This document shows, one piece after another, positions 16,399 to 23,462 of a stretch of 49,062 bases of DNA. The translations under genes and the position numbers were made by a program. Below the pieces are notes generated by a model. It was not told where the DNA came from and did not search any database. It saw nothing but the letters and a program-made list of their open reading frames with translations. Numbering within the stretch: position 1 is the first letter of the stretch; every line of letters begins with the position of its first letter. This DNA is from an uncultured Hyphomicrobiales bacterium (GTDB taxonomy: Bacteria; Pseudomonadota; Alphaproteobacteria; Rhizobiales; Beijerinckiaceae), in the NCBI GenBank assembly GCA_903861645.1, contig CAIOVE010000083.1, forward strand, positions 1-49,062, read 5' to 3'.

Positions 16399-17832
16399 AT
16401 GCGTCCGCGTGACGTCCTGACATCAATTAATTCTCCGCGCGGGGCCTCTGGCCACGTCGCGCCCTTGCTGGCGCTGGCGCTGGTCTTGGGTGTCGCCACA
16501 CAACCGGCCGGCGCGGAAACGATTTCCGGCGCGCTCGCCAAGGCGTATCTCTTCAGTCCCGACCTTGGTCAGCAACGCGCGGCGGGTCGGGCGGCGGATG
16601 AGGGCGTGGCGCGCGCCGCGTCCGCCTTGCGCCCGACGGTGGCGGCTACGGCGACGGGCGGCTATTCGAACAATCGGCTGGAAAGCCAGAGCGGCATTTT
16701 CGGCCCCTCGACAACCAAGAGCATCACCTATCCGCGCACCGCGGGCGTCACGGTCACCCAAACGCTTTACAATGGCGGACGCTCGGTCAACGCGATCCGT
16801 CAGGCGGAATCCTCGGCCATGCAAAGCCGCGAGCAGGTGCGTCAGGCCGAGATCAACGTGCTCAACAACGCCGCGACCGCCTACATGAACGTCCTGCGGG
16901 ATTCGGCGCTGTACGCCCTGAACCAGAGCAACGTGAAGGTTCTGGAGGAGCAGTTGCGGCAGAGCCGCAGCCGGTTCGAATTCGGCGAGATCACGCGCAC
17001 CGACGTGGCGCAGGCGGAGGCCGCGCTTTCGCAGGGTCAGGCCAATCGCTCGACCGCCGAAGGCAATCTGCAAAACAGCCTCGCCGTTTATCGGCAGTTG
17101 ATCGGCGAGGAACCGCCGAACCTGTCGCCCGCGCGCCCGCTCGACGCGATGTTGCCGCGCACGGTCGAGGAGGCGATTGACTACGCCACCGCGCAGCATC
17201 CCCAGATACAGGCGGCGCTGCACGCGGTCGACGCCGCGGCGCTCGCCGTCAAGGTTCAGGAAGGCGCGCTTTACCCCACGGTTTCCGTGCAGGGCAGCGT
17301 CGCCCAGAACTGGGACGTGCAAGGCACGCCCAAGCAGAACATCTGGCAATATTCCGCCATCGGTAGCCTCAACGTTCCAATTTACGACGGCGGGCTCAGT
17401 TTCGCGACCATCCGGCAGGCCAAGGAGCAGTTGTCGCAGGCGCGGTTGCAGGCCGATCTGCAACGCGAGAACATCCGCGCAGCGGTCGTTTCCGCGTGGG
17501 CGTCCCTGCGCAGTTCGCGCGCCAATATCAGGTCGTATCAATCGCAAATTCACGCCAACGAAGTGGCGTTGGCGGGCGTGCGCGAGGAAGCCAAGCTTGG
17601 CCAGCGCACAACGCTTGACGTGTTGAACGCCCAGCAAACCTTGCTGAACTCGCGCGTCAGCCTTGTCGGCGCGCAGCGCGATCAGGTGGTGCAATCCTAC
17701 GGATTGCTCGCGGCGATGGGCAAGCTGTCGGCGGCGGAACTTGGCCTCAAGGTGCAGACCTACGACCCCGCGACGCATTTCAATCAGGTCGCGGACAAGA
17801 AATGGGGACTGCGGACGCCGGACGGACAATAG
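16399..17832 (+). CDS. tolC: TolC-family outer-membrane efflux protein, copy 2
   Basis: A 477-residue paralogue of the preceding gene, arranged as a direct tandem copy. Signal peptide: about 20 residues, then hydrophobic PLLALALVLGVA, with cleavage before ETISG. The two mature proteins match almost without gaps: ETISGALAKAY, FSPDLGQQRAA, NRFQVGEVTRTDVAQAQ against SRFEFGEITRTDVAQAE, and LRTPDG at the end. They differ most in an N-terminal stretch at about residues 90-115, which may face the outside, and in the n-region. Copy 2 probably arose by local duplication and now has its own leader. It is followed by two inverted repeats before popZ. Confidence 0.88.
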   Translation: MRPRDVLTSINSPRGASGHVAPLLALALVLGVATQPAGAETISGALAKAYLFSPDLGQQRAAGRAADEGVARAASALRPTVAATATGGYSNNRLESQSGIFGPSTTKSITYPRTAGVTVTQTLYNGGRSVNAIRQAESSAMQSREQVRQAEINVLNNAATAYMNVLRDSALYALNQSNVKVLEEQLRQSRSRFEFGEITRTDVAQAEAALSQGQANRSTAEGNLQNSLAVYRQLIGEEPPNLSPARPLDAMLPRTVEEAIDYATAQHPQIQAALHAVDAAALAVKVQEGALYPTVSVQGSVAQNWDVQGTPKQNIWQYSAIGSLNVPIYDGGLSFATIRQAKEQLSQARLQADLQRENIRAAVVSAWASLRSSRANIRSYQSQIHANEVALAGVREEAKLGQRTTLDVLNAQQTLLNSRVSLVGAQRDQVVQSYGLLAAMGKLSAAELGLKVQTYDPATHFNQVADKKWGLRTPDGQ

Positions 17833-17848
17833 GCGCTGTCCACAGCGC
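17833..17848 (+). terminator. Short palindrome after tolC copy 2
   Basis: GCGCTGT-CC-ACAGCGC begins directly after the stop codon. It can form a tight hairpin but has no T run, so it is either a weak terminator or a 3'-end stabiliser. Confidence 0.3.
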
Positions 17849-17883
17849 AAGTTGTTCGGCGACATCGGGCGTCTTGCCGGGCG

Positions 17884-17913
17884 GCGATGGCTCATTCAAA
17901 TTGGAGCCATCGC
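17884..17913. repeat. 10-base perfect inverted repeat upstream of popZ
   Basis: GCGATGGCTC (17884-17893) and GAGCCATCGC (17904-17913) are perfect inverted copies with a 10-base spacer, 55 bases upstream of the popZ start. The 30-base dyad could be an operator for a dimeric regulator or the stem of a tolC transcript end; no T run follows. Confidence 0.5.
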
Positions 17914-17968
17914 GTCGAATCATCTGGTCGTGTCATCGTCGTCGCGATGCAATGAAAGCTTCGGGGTC

Positions 17969-18613
17969 ATGACGTCATCAACCACATCGCAATCCCGCCT
18001 TTCCGAGGCCACCGCCGCCGAACAGCGCGCGCACGAGCCCTCGATGGAGGAAATTCTGGCCTCCATTCGCCGAATTATCGCCGATGACCAGATGCTGCCG
18101 ATTTCGCGGCCCGCCGCCGCGGAGCCGGCGCCCGTCGAGCCCGTCGCCAGCGAGCCGGAGCCGATGCCGGCGTCTCCGCCGATCGAGGCGCCGCGCGCCG
18201 AGCGTATCGCGCGTCCCGTCGAACCCGAGACGCCCCGTCGCGTCGAGGCCCCCGTGATCCGGCCCGTCCCCGTGGAGCCGCCCGCGGCGCGCGCGCCCGT
18301 CGTGGAGCCGGCGCCGCGTCCCGAGCCCGTGCGTCCCGCGGCGCCGCGCCGCGAGGTTCCCACCTTCCGCGCGCCCGAGCCCGCGCCCGTCGAGGACCGC
18401 CCGCTGCTGTCGCCGGAAAACGGCAGTTCCGTCTCGTCGGCCTTCAACGCGCTGGCGACAACGATGGTTTTGCAGAATCAGGGCATGATCGAGGAAGCGA
18501 CCCGCGAAATGCTGCGTCCGCTCCTCAAGCAGTGGCTCGACGACAATCTGCCGATCATGGTCGAGCGCCTCGTGCGTATCGAGATCGAGCGCGTCGCGCG
18601 CGGCGGTCGCTAG
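17969..18613 (+). CDS. popZ: Polar organizing protein PopZ-like (DUF2497)
   Basis: A 214-residue protein with the PopZ layout. It has a conserved N-terminal helix EPSMEEILASIRRIIADDQ at about residues 24-42, a long Pro/Glu/Ala/Arg-rich disordered middle (about 45-140), and a conserved helical C-terminus, from SAFNALATTMV to the end, for self-assembly. PopZ forms a polar matrix that anchors the chromosome origin through ParB in alphaproteobacteria. The frame is open upstream into tolC, but the start at ATG 17969 fits the family. The order tolC-popZ-valS is usual in Hyphomicrobiales. A strong terminator follows. Confidence 0.88.
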   Translation: MTSSTTSQSRLSEATAAEQRAHEPSMEEILASIRRIIADDQMLPISRPAAAEPAPVEPVASEPEPMPASPPIEAPRAERIARPVEPETPRRVEAPVIRPVPVEPPAARAPVVEPAPRPEPVRPAAPRREVPTFRAPEPAPVEDRPLLSPENGSSVSSAFNALATTMVLQNQGMIEEATREMLRPLLKQWLDDNLPIMVERLVRIEIERVARGGR

Positions 18614-18654
18614 GCGCGGTTCGCGGCCGGCGGCGTCAAGCCACCTTTCATCGT

Positions 18655-18685
18655 AAGGCCCCGACCGCGAGGTTCGGGGCCTTTT
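18655..18685 (+). terminator. Rho-independent terminator of popZ
   Basis: AAGGCCCCGA (18655-18664) pairs perfectly with TCGGGGCCTT (18674-18683) around a 9-base loop, followed by TTTT. Confidence 0.85.
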
Positions 18686-18761
18686 GCTTGGCTCGGGTCG
18701 GCGCGTCGCTCCCCGCGCGCGCTTGTCCATCCCCGGAAGTCGCGTGATGGCGGCGCGCGCA

Positions 18762-18790
18762 TTGACTTCGCGGGAGTCGCGCGCTTTCTA
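18762..18790 (+). promoter_or_regulatory. Predicted valS promoter
   Basis: TTGACT at 18762-18767 and TTTCTA at 18785-18790 are spaced 17 bases, giving a leader of about 25 bases before the valS start. The good minus-35 and its position just after the popZ terminator support the call. Confidence 0.45.
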
Positions 18791-18821
18791 GCCGCGAAAT
18801 AGCAGGAACACGTTGACCGCC

Positions 18822-21689
18822 ATGATGGACAAGACATTCGATCCCGCCGCCGTCGAGCGCCGCGTCGCGCAGGCTTGGGAAGAGGCGGGCGCCTTCCGCG
18901 CCGGACGGCCCGAGCGCGCGGGCGCGCCGCCCTATTGCATCGTCATTCCGCCGCCGAACGTCACCGGCAACCTGCACATGGGCCACGCGCTCAACAATAC
19001 CTTGCAGGATATCCTTTGCCGGTTCGAACGCATGCGCGGCAAGGACGTGCTCTGGCAGCCGGGCACCGACCACGCGGGCATCGCCACGCAGATGGTCGTC
19101 GAGCGCCAGCTCGCGGAACGCCAGCAGCCGGGTCGCCGCGACATGGGCCGCGAGGCGTTTCTCAAGCGCGTCTGGGAGTGGAAGGCCGAATCCGGCGGGG
19201 CCATCGTCAACCAGTTGAAGCGGCTTGGCGCCTCCTGCGACTGGTCGCGCGAGCGCTTCACCATGGACGAGGGCCTGTCGAAGGCCGTGCTCAAGGTGTT
19301 CGTGCAGCTCTATCGCGAGGGGCTGATCTATCGCGACAAGCGCCTCGTCAACTGGGATCCGAAGTTGCAGACGGCGATCTCCGACATCGAGGTCGAGCAG
19401 ATCGAATGCAAGGGTTCCTACAAATGGACGCGCGGCGACGAGAAACCGTTCGACGCCGTCGCGCTCGGCAAGATTCTGGATCGCGCCCCCAACGGCCACC
19501 TGTACTATTTCAACTATCCGATTGAGGGCGAGACCTACGACGTCGATAATGCCGCGACCTATATTCAGGTGGCGACGACGCGTCCCGAGACCATGCTCGG
19601 CGATACGGCGGTCGCCGTGCATCCCGAGAATGAAAAGCTGAAACACCTGATCGGGCGCCATGTCGTTCTGCCGCTGGTGGGGCGGCGGATTCCCATCGTC
19701 GGCGACGATTACGCCGACCCCGAGAAGGGCACCGGCGCGGTGAAGATCACCCCCGCGCACGACTTCAACGATTTCGAGGTGGGCAAGCGCCACAACCTGC
19801 CGCTGATCAACATTCTCGACGCCGAGGGCCGTGTCGCGCTCAACGATGCGTCCTTCATGGTCGAGGGCGAGGAGGTTCCGCGCGTCGGCGCCGACTTGAT
19901 CGCGTTCGATGGCATGGAGCGCTTCGCCGCCCGCAAGAAGATCGTCGAGACACTGCAATCGCTTGATTTGTGCGTGCGCATCGAGCCCAACACGCACACG
20001 GTGCCGCATGGCGACCGTTCCGGCGTCGTCATCGAGCCCTGGCTGACGGACCAGTGGTACGTCGACGCCAAGACGCTGGCGCAACCCGCGCTCGCGGCGG
20101 TGCGCGAGGGCAAGACCGGCTTCATTCCGAAGAACTGGGAGAAGACCTATTTCGAATGGCTGGAGAACATCCAGCCGTGGTGCATCTCGCGTCAGTTGTG
20201 GTGGGGACACCAGATTCCCGCCTGGTACTCGGCGTGGGGCGGCGTTTACGTCGCCGAGACGGAGGAAGACGCCGTCGCGCAGGCGCTCGCCGACGCGGTC
20301 ACGCGCGAGATCTACGACGACGTCGAAGCCGGTCGCATCGCCGACGATCCCGAGAAAGCCGCGCAATTGCTGACGCGCGACGAGGACGTTCTCGACACCT
20401 GGTTCTCGTCGGCCCTGTGGCCCTTCTCGACGCTCGGCTGGCCCGACGAAACCGCCGAGGTGAAGCGCTTCTATCCGACAAGCACGCTCGTCACCGGTTT
20501 CGACATCATCTTCTTCTGGGTCGCCCGCATGATGATGATGGGCCTGCACTTCATGAAGGATATTCCCTTCAAGGATATCTATATCCACGCGCTCGTCCGC
20601 GACGAGAAGGGCGCGAAGATGTCGAAGTCGAAGGGCAACGTCATCGATCCCCTGAACCTCATCGACTCCTATGGCGCGGATGCGCTGCGCTTCACGCTGG
20701 CGGCGATGGCGGCGCAGGGCAGGGACATCAAGCTCGCCACCAGCCGCGTCGAGGGCTATCGCAACTTCGCGACGAAGCTCTGGAACGCCTCGCGCTTCGC
20801 CGAGATGAACGGCTGCGGCCGCGTCGCGGGCTTTGATCCGGCGAAGGTCGAGCAGACGCTCAACCGCTGGATCATCGGCGAGGCGGCGAACACGGCCAAC
20901 GATATCACCGCGGCCATCGAGGCCTACCGGTTCAACGACGCCGCCAACGCCGCCTATCGCTTTGTCTGGAACATCTTCTGCGACTGGTATGTCGAGCTGA
21001 CCAAGCCCGTCGTGCAGGGCGCGGACGGCGCCGCCAAGGACGAGACGCGCGCCACAACCGCCTTCGTGCTCGACCAGATCGCGGCCATGCTGCATCCATT
21101 CATGCCGTTCCTCACCGAGGAGCTTTGGGCCGCCTTCGGCGAGCGCGCGGGCGACGCCAACCCCGGCCTGCTGGCGCTGGCGGCCTGGCCGGCGCTCGAC
21201 GGGTTGCAGGCGCCCGACGCCGAGGCCGAGATCGGCTGGGTCATCGATCTCATCAACGAGACGCGTTCCGTGCGCAACGAGATGAACGTGCCCGGCGGCG
21301 CGCAGATTCCCATGACGCTGGTCGACGCGCCCGCCGAGGTCGTCGCCCGCGCCCGCGCGTGGGACGAGACCATCCGTCGCCTCGCGCGGCTGTCCGCGCT
21401 CGACTTCGCGCCGGCCGCGCCGAAAAATTCGGCGCAGATGATCGTGCGCGGCGTCGTCGTCTGCTTGCCGCTCGAGGGCATCGTCGATATCGGCGCGGAA
21501 AAGGCCCGACTGGCCAAGGAAATCGCCAGGGAAGAGGGCGAGGTCAAGAAGGTTGACGCCAAGCTCGGCAACGCCGATTTCGTGCGCCGCGCGCCCGAGG
21601 AAATCGTCGAGGAAAACCGCGAGCGCAAGGTCGAGGCGCTCGCGCGGATCGACAAGATGCGCGCCGCCCTCGCGCGCCTCGCGGGCTGA
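18822..21689 (+). CDS. valS: Valyl-tRNA synthetase
   Basis: A 955-residue class I aminoacyl-tRNA synthetase that charges tRNA-Val with valine. The HIGH motif is HMGH at about residue 51 (in [18 protein letters not shown]). The KMSKS motif is intact ([10 protein letters not shown]) near 598. The editing domain, with [17 protein letters not shown], lies near residue 250. The C-terminal coiled coil, rich in Glu and Lys (about 890-955), is typical of ValRS. The start is ATG 18822 or 18825; an in-frame TTG at 18813 is less likely. A long antisense frame across this gene is a codon-bias artefact. Confidence 0.96.
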   Translation: MMDKTFDPAAVERRVAQAWEEAGAFRAGRPERAGAPPYCIVIPPPNVTGNLHMGHALNNTLQDILCRFERMRGKDVLWQPGTDHAGIATQMVVERQLAERQQPGRRDMGREAFLKRVWEWKAESGGAIVNQLKRLGASCDWSRERFTMDEGLSKAVLKVFVQLYREGLIYRDKRLVNWDPKLQTAISDIEVEQIECKGSYKWTRGDEKPFDAVALGKILDRAPNGHLYYFNYPIEGETYDVDNAATYIQVATTRPETMLGDTAVAVHPENEKLKHLIGRHVVLPLVGRRIPIVGDDYADPEKGTGAVKITPAHDFNDFEVGKRHNLPLINILDAEGRVALNDASFMVEGEEVPRVGADLIAFDGMERFAARKKIVETLQSLDLCVRIEPNTHTVPHGDRSGVVIEPWLTDQWYVDAKTLAQPALAAVREGKTGFIPKNWEKTYFEWLENIQPWCISRQLWWGHQIPAWYSAWGGVYVAETEEDAVAQALADAVTREIYDDVEAGRIADDPEKAAQLLTRDEDVLDTWFSSALWPFSTLGWPDETAEVKRFYPTSTLVTGFDIIFFWVARMMMMGLHFMKDIPFKDIYIHALVRDEKGAKMSKSKGNVIDPLNLIDSYGADALRFTLAAMAAQGRDIKLATSRVEGYRNFATKLWNASRFAEMNGCGRVAGFDPAKVEQTLNRWIIGEAANTANDITAAIEAYRFNDAANAAYRFVWNIFCDWYVELTKPVVQGADGAAKDETRATTAFVLDQIAAMLHPFMPFLTEELWAAFGERAGDANPGLLALAAWPALDGLQAPDAEAEIGWVIDLINETRSVRNEMNVPGGAQIPMTLVDAPAEVVARARAWDETIRRLARLSALDFAPAAPKNSAQMIVRGVVVCLPLEGIVDIGAEKARLAKEIAREEGEVKKVDAKLGNADFVRRAPEEIVEENRERKVEALARIDKMRAALARLAG

Positions 21690-21695
21690 TCCAAC

Positions 21696-21727
21696 GGGCG
21701 CGCCGGCGGTGGTCCGCGCGCCCTTCG
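21696..21727 (+). terminator. Probable terminator of valS
   Basis: GGGCGCGC (21696-21703) pairs with GCGCGCCC (21716-21723), 6 bases after the stop codon, but only two T follow. It may be a Rho-independent terminator with a weak tail. Confidence 0.45.
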
Positions 21728-22093
21728 CATCCGGATTTTGTGACATTCCGGCAACGGCGCGGGCGAATTTTATTTCGCCTTGATACTTCAACGGAGGCGC
21801 CGCTTTTCAGCCATAAACGGCTCGCTAATCTAAACCACTTAAACGAAAGCCTTATTTTCCGCGACGTTGCGTTTTCCGGTTTTCCGGCGCGCGTGGCGAT
21901 GCGGAAGCGGGTCTTGCGGAACGCCGAACCGATATGTCAATCGGGGTGGTCATTTGCATTGGATTTGTTCGAATTCCTGAACGAAGCCAAGGGGATGATG
22001 GGCGTTTGACCGAGTGGGGATCGAGCCGGCCCGTCGCGCCGACCGAACCTTGAAACGTGTGATGGCGATGGCGACCCCCATGGGGTCTTTGGG
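21728..22093. other. Non-coding stretch between valS and the exoR-like gene
   Basis: About 365 bases without a convincing gene. A frame at 21740-22009 has no ribosome-binding site and no recognisable product. The first 150 bases are richer in A and T than the surroundings, consistent with a promoter region for the following gene. I could not pick a confident minus-10/minus-35 pair. Confidence 0.4.
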
Positions 22094-22945
22094 ATGAAAA
22101 GCACGTCGATGGGCAGCAGAAGTCGTATCGCGTTGACGGTTGCATTTTGTTGCGGCGCCATCCTGCCGGTTACCCGCGCCCTCGCGCTGGATGACGTCAA
22201 AACACCGTCCGGCGATCCGGCGGCGCTGCGGATGTTCAAGGATCCGCGGCAGGCCATGTCGAAGTTCCTCGAAGGCTATCAGGCGGGCGCGCCCGTCTCC
22301 TCCATCGAGGCCTTGCGTTACGCCGCGGATGGCGGCGAGCCCCTCGCGCGCTGGAAGCTTGGCGCCATGTACGCGGCGGGCGATGGCGTGCAGCGCGACG
22401 ACGCGAAGGCCTATGATTATTTCCTCAAGATCGTACAGGCCTACGACGAATCCGAACCGTCGCCGCGCGAACGCTCCATCTTCGCCAGCGCCTTCGTCGC
22501 CGTTGGCGCCTATGCGTTGAACGGCATCCCATCGAGTCGCGTCGCGCGCGATCCGGAACGCGCCTTGCGCATGTTCACGATCGCGGCGACGGAGTTCCGC
22601 GATCCCAACGCGCAATACAATCTCGGCCGCATGTATCTGGACGGGGACGGGCCCCGCAAGGACGCGCGTCGCGGCGCGCAATGGCTGCGCCTCGCCGCCG
22701 ACAAGAACCACATGGAAGCGCAGGCGCTGCTGGGGCAGATCTATTTCGATGGCGCGGAAGGCGTGCAACGTCAGCGCGCCATGGGCTTGATGTATCTGAC
22801 GATGGCGCGCGAGAACGCCGGGGATCGCAAGGCGCAACAGTGGATTGTCGACGCCTACGACCACGCGATGGAGGCCGCCAACAGCGCGGATCGGCAGGGC
22901 GCGCTCGCCTATCTGCGCGATCATCTCGACGGTCGTCGTCAGTAG
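22094..22945 (+). CDS. exoR: ExoR-like periplasmic Sel1-repeat protein
   Basis: A 283-residue secreted protein with a signal peptide (hydrophobic core at about residues 11-30, cleavage near ALA). It carries Sel1-like repeats: ARWKLGAMYAAGDGV near 85, AQYNLGRMYLDGDG near 175 and AQALLGQIYFDGAEGV near 212. The order and wording match ExoR of Sinorhizobium and relatives, including PERALRMF, GLMYLTMAREN and QQWIVDAYD near the C-terminus. ExoR binds the periplasmic part of sensor kinase ExoS and holds down the ExoS/ChvI pathway that controls exopolysaccharide and motility. No exoS or chvI is in the window. It is a single-gene unit with a clear terminator. Confidence 0.75.
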   Translation: MKSTSMGSRSRIALTVAFCCGAILPVTRALALDDVKTPSGDPAALRMFKDPRQAMSKFLEGYQAGAPVSSIEALRYAADGGEPLARWKLGAMYAAGDGVQRDDAKAYDYFLKIVQAYDESEPSPRERSIFASAFVAVGAYALNGIPSSRVARDPERALRMFTIAATEFRDPNAQYNLGRMYLDGDGPRKDARRGAQWLRLAADKNHMEAQALLGQIYFDGAEGVQRQRAMGLMYLTMARENAGDRKAQQWIVDAYDHAMEAANSADRQGALAYLRDHLDGRRQ

Positions 22946-22974
22946 TTGTCCTTCAAGATGATCGCTTTTCAATC

Positions 22975-22997
22975 AGCCGGCTTCGCGCCGGCTTTTT
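22975..22997 (+). terminator. Rho-independent terminator of the exoR-like gene
   Basis: AGCCGGC (22975-22981) and GCCGGCT (22987-22993) pair around a TTCGC loop, followed by TTTTT. Confidence 0.85.
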
Positions 22998-23010
22998 GTT
23001 GCGCGAGCGG

Positions 23011-23090
23011 CGCCGTTAATTTTTGGGATCGAACGGGAACACAATGGCGACGAATCAGCTTCGCGCCGAAGTTGCCGCGCTGTTCGCGCT
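23011..23090 (+). repeat. Diverged direct repeat, copy 1, with a 28-codon ORF
   Basis: The copy begins CGCCGTTAAT, has 23 variable bases, then ATGGCGACGAATCAGCTT and a tail with GTTGCCG and GTTCGCG. A second copy lies exactly 255 bases downstream with the same internal spacing. A short frame, ATG 23044 to TGA 23130, encodes 28 residues starting MATNQL. No strong ribosome-binding site is seen. I cannot say whether it is translated. Confidence 0.55.
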
Positions 23091-23130
23091 GTATGTCGTG
23101 GCTAGAGCTTGCGCCGACGCCACGGGTTGA

Positions 23131-23462
23131 ATCGATCAAGCGCGCGTCGCGCGTGTAACGGCTGGTCGCGCGCCATTTAAGTTAACTTCTCGCGCCAAAT
23201 TGGGACAGGGCGTCGCGCGTCATGTGTTGGCGAGACGTTAACGCAACGGCGCCGTTTCAGGGTCGCGCCGTTAATCTTGAAACTTAAACGCGAACGATAT
23301 GGCGACGAATCAGCTTTCGCGGCTTGTTGCCGGGACGTTCGCGCCGCGGATGGTATGCGTGTCCGCGCAACCTCCCATTAGTTGAAGCGGAACTCAGCGC
23401 TGGGGTCGTCGGGGGCGCGGTGTTTCATCTGGCGCGTTAACGCATCGTCCCGATATGGCGCG
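23131..23462. other. Non-coding remainder between the exoR-like gene and the cyclase
   Basis: Apart from the second repeat copy, this stretch has no supported gene. It contains the 10-base palindrome AAGTTAACTT (23179-23188) and several GTTAAC/GTTAACGC words, including one at 23437 close to the 3' end of the convergent cyclase gene. Confidence 0.4.
23266..23345 (+). repeat. Diverged direct repeat, copy 2, with a 28-codon ORF
   Basis: The copy begins CGCCGTTAAT at 23266-23275 and carries the same 18-base block ATGGCGACGAATCAGCTT at 23299-23316, followed by GTTGCCG and GTTCGCG. Identity to copy 1 is about 70 percent over 78 bases by eye. The frame from ATG 23299 to TGA 23385 is again 28 codons, and the peptides agree at MATNQL, then VA and FA at the same positions. 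This could be a small gene family or a mobile extragenic repeat. Confidence 0.55.

Noticed and set aside
18648-21791. A very long open frame (1047 codons) antisense to valS
   Set aside because: It mirrors valS over its whole length, is Arg/Ala/Gly/Leu-rich without domains, and is the usual codon-bias artefact of GC-rich DNA. The same applies to antisense frames over rsh, the ABC exporter, tolC copy 2 and the CoA synthetase.
21966-21978. A tRNA-like word (GTTCGAATTCC)
   Set aside because: The surrounding sequence does not fold into a cloverleaf: no acceptor stem or anticodon arm could be drawn.
21740-22009. Short plus-strand frame between valS and the exoR-like gene
   Set aside because: No ribosome-binding site, no known domain, and composition fits a promoter region.
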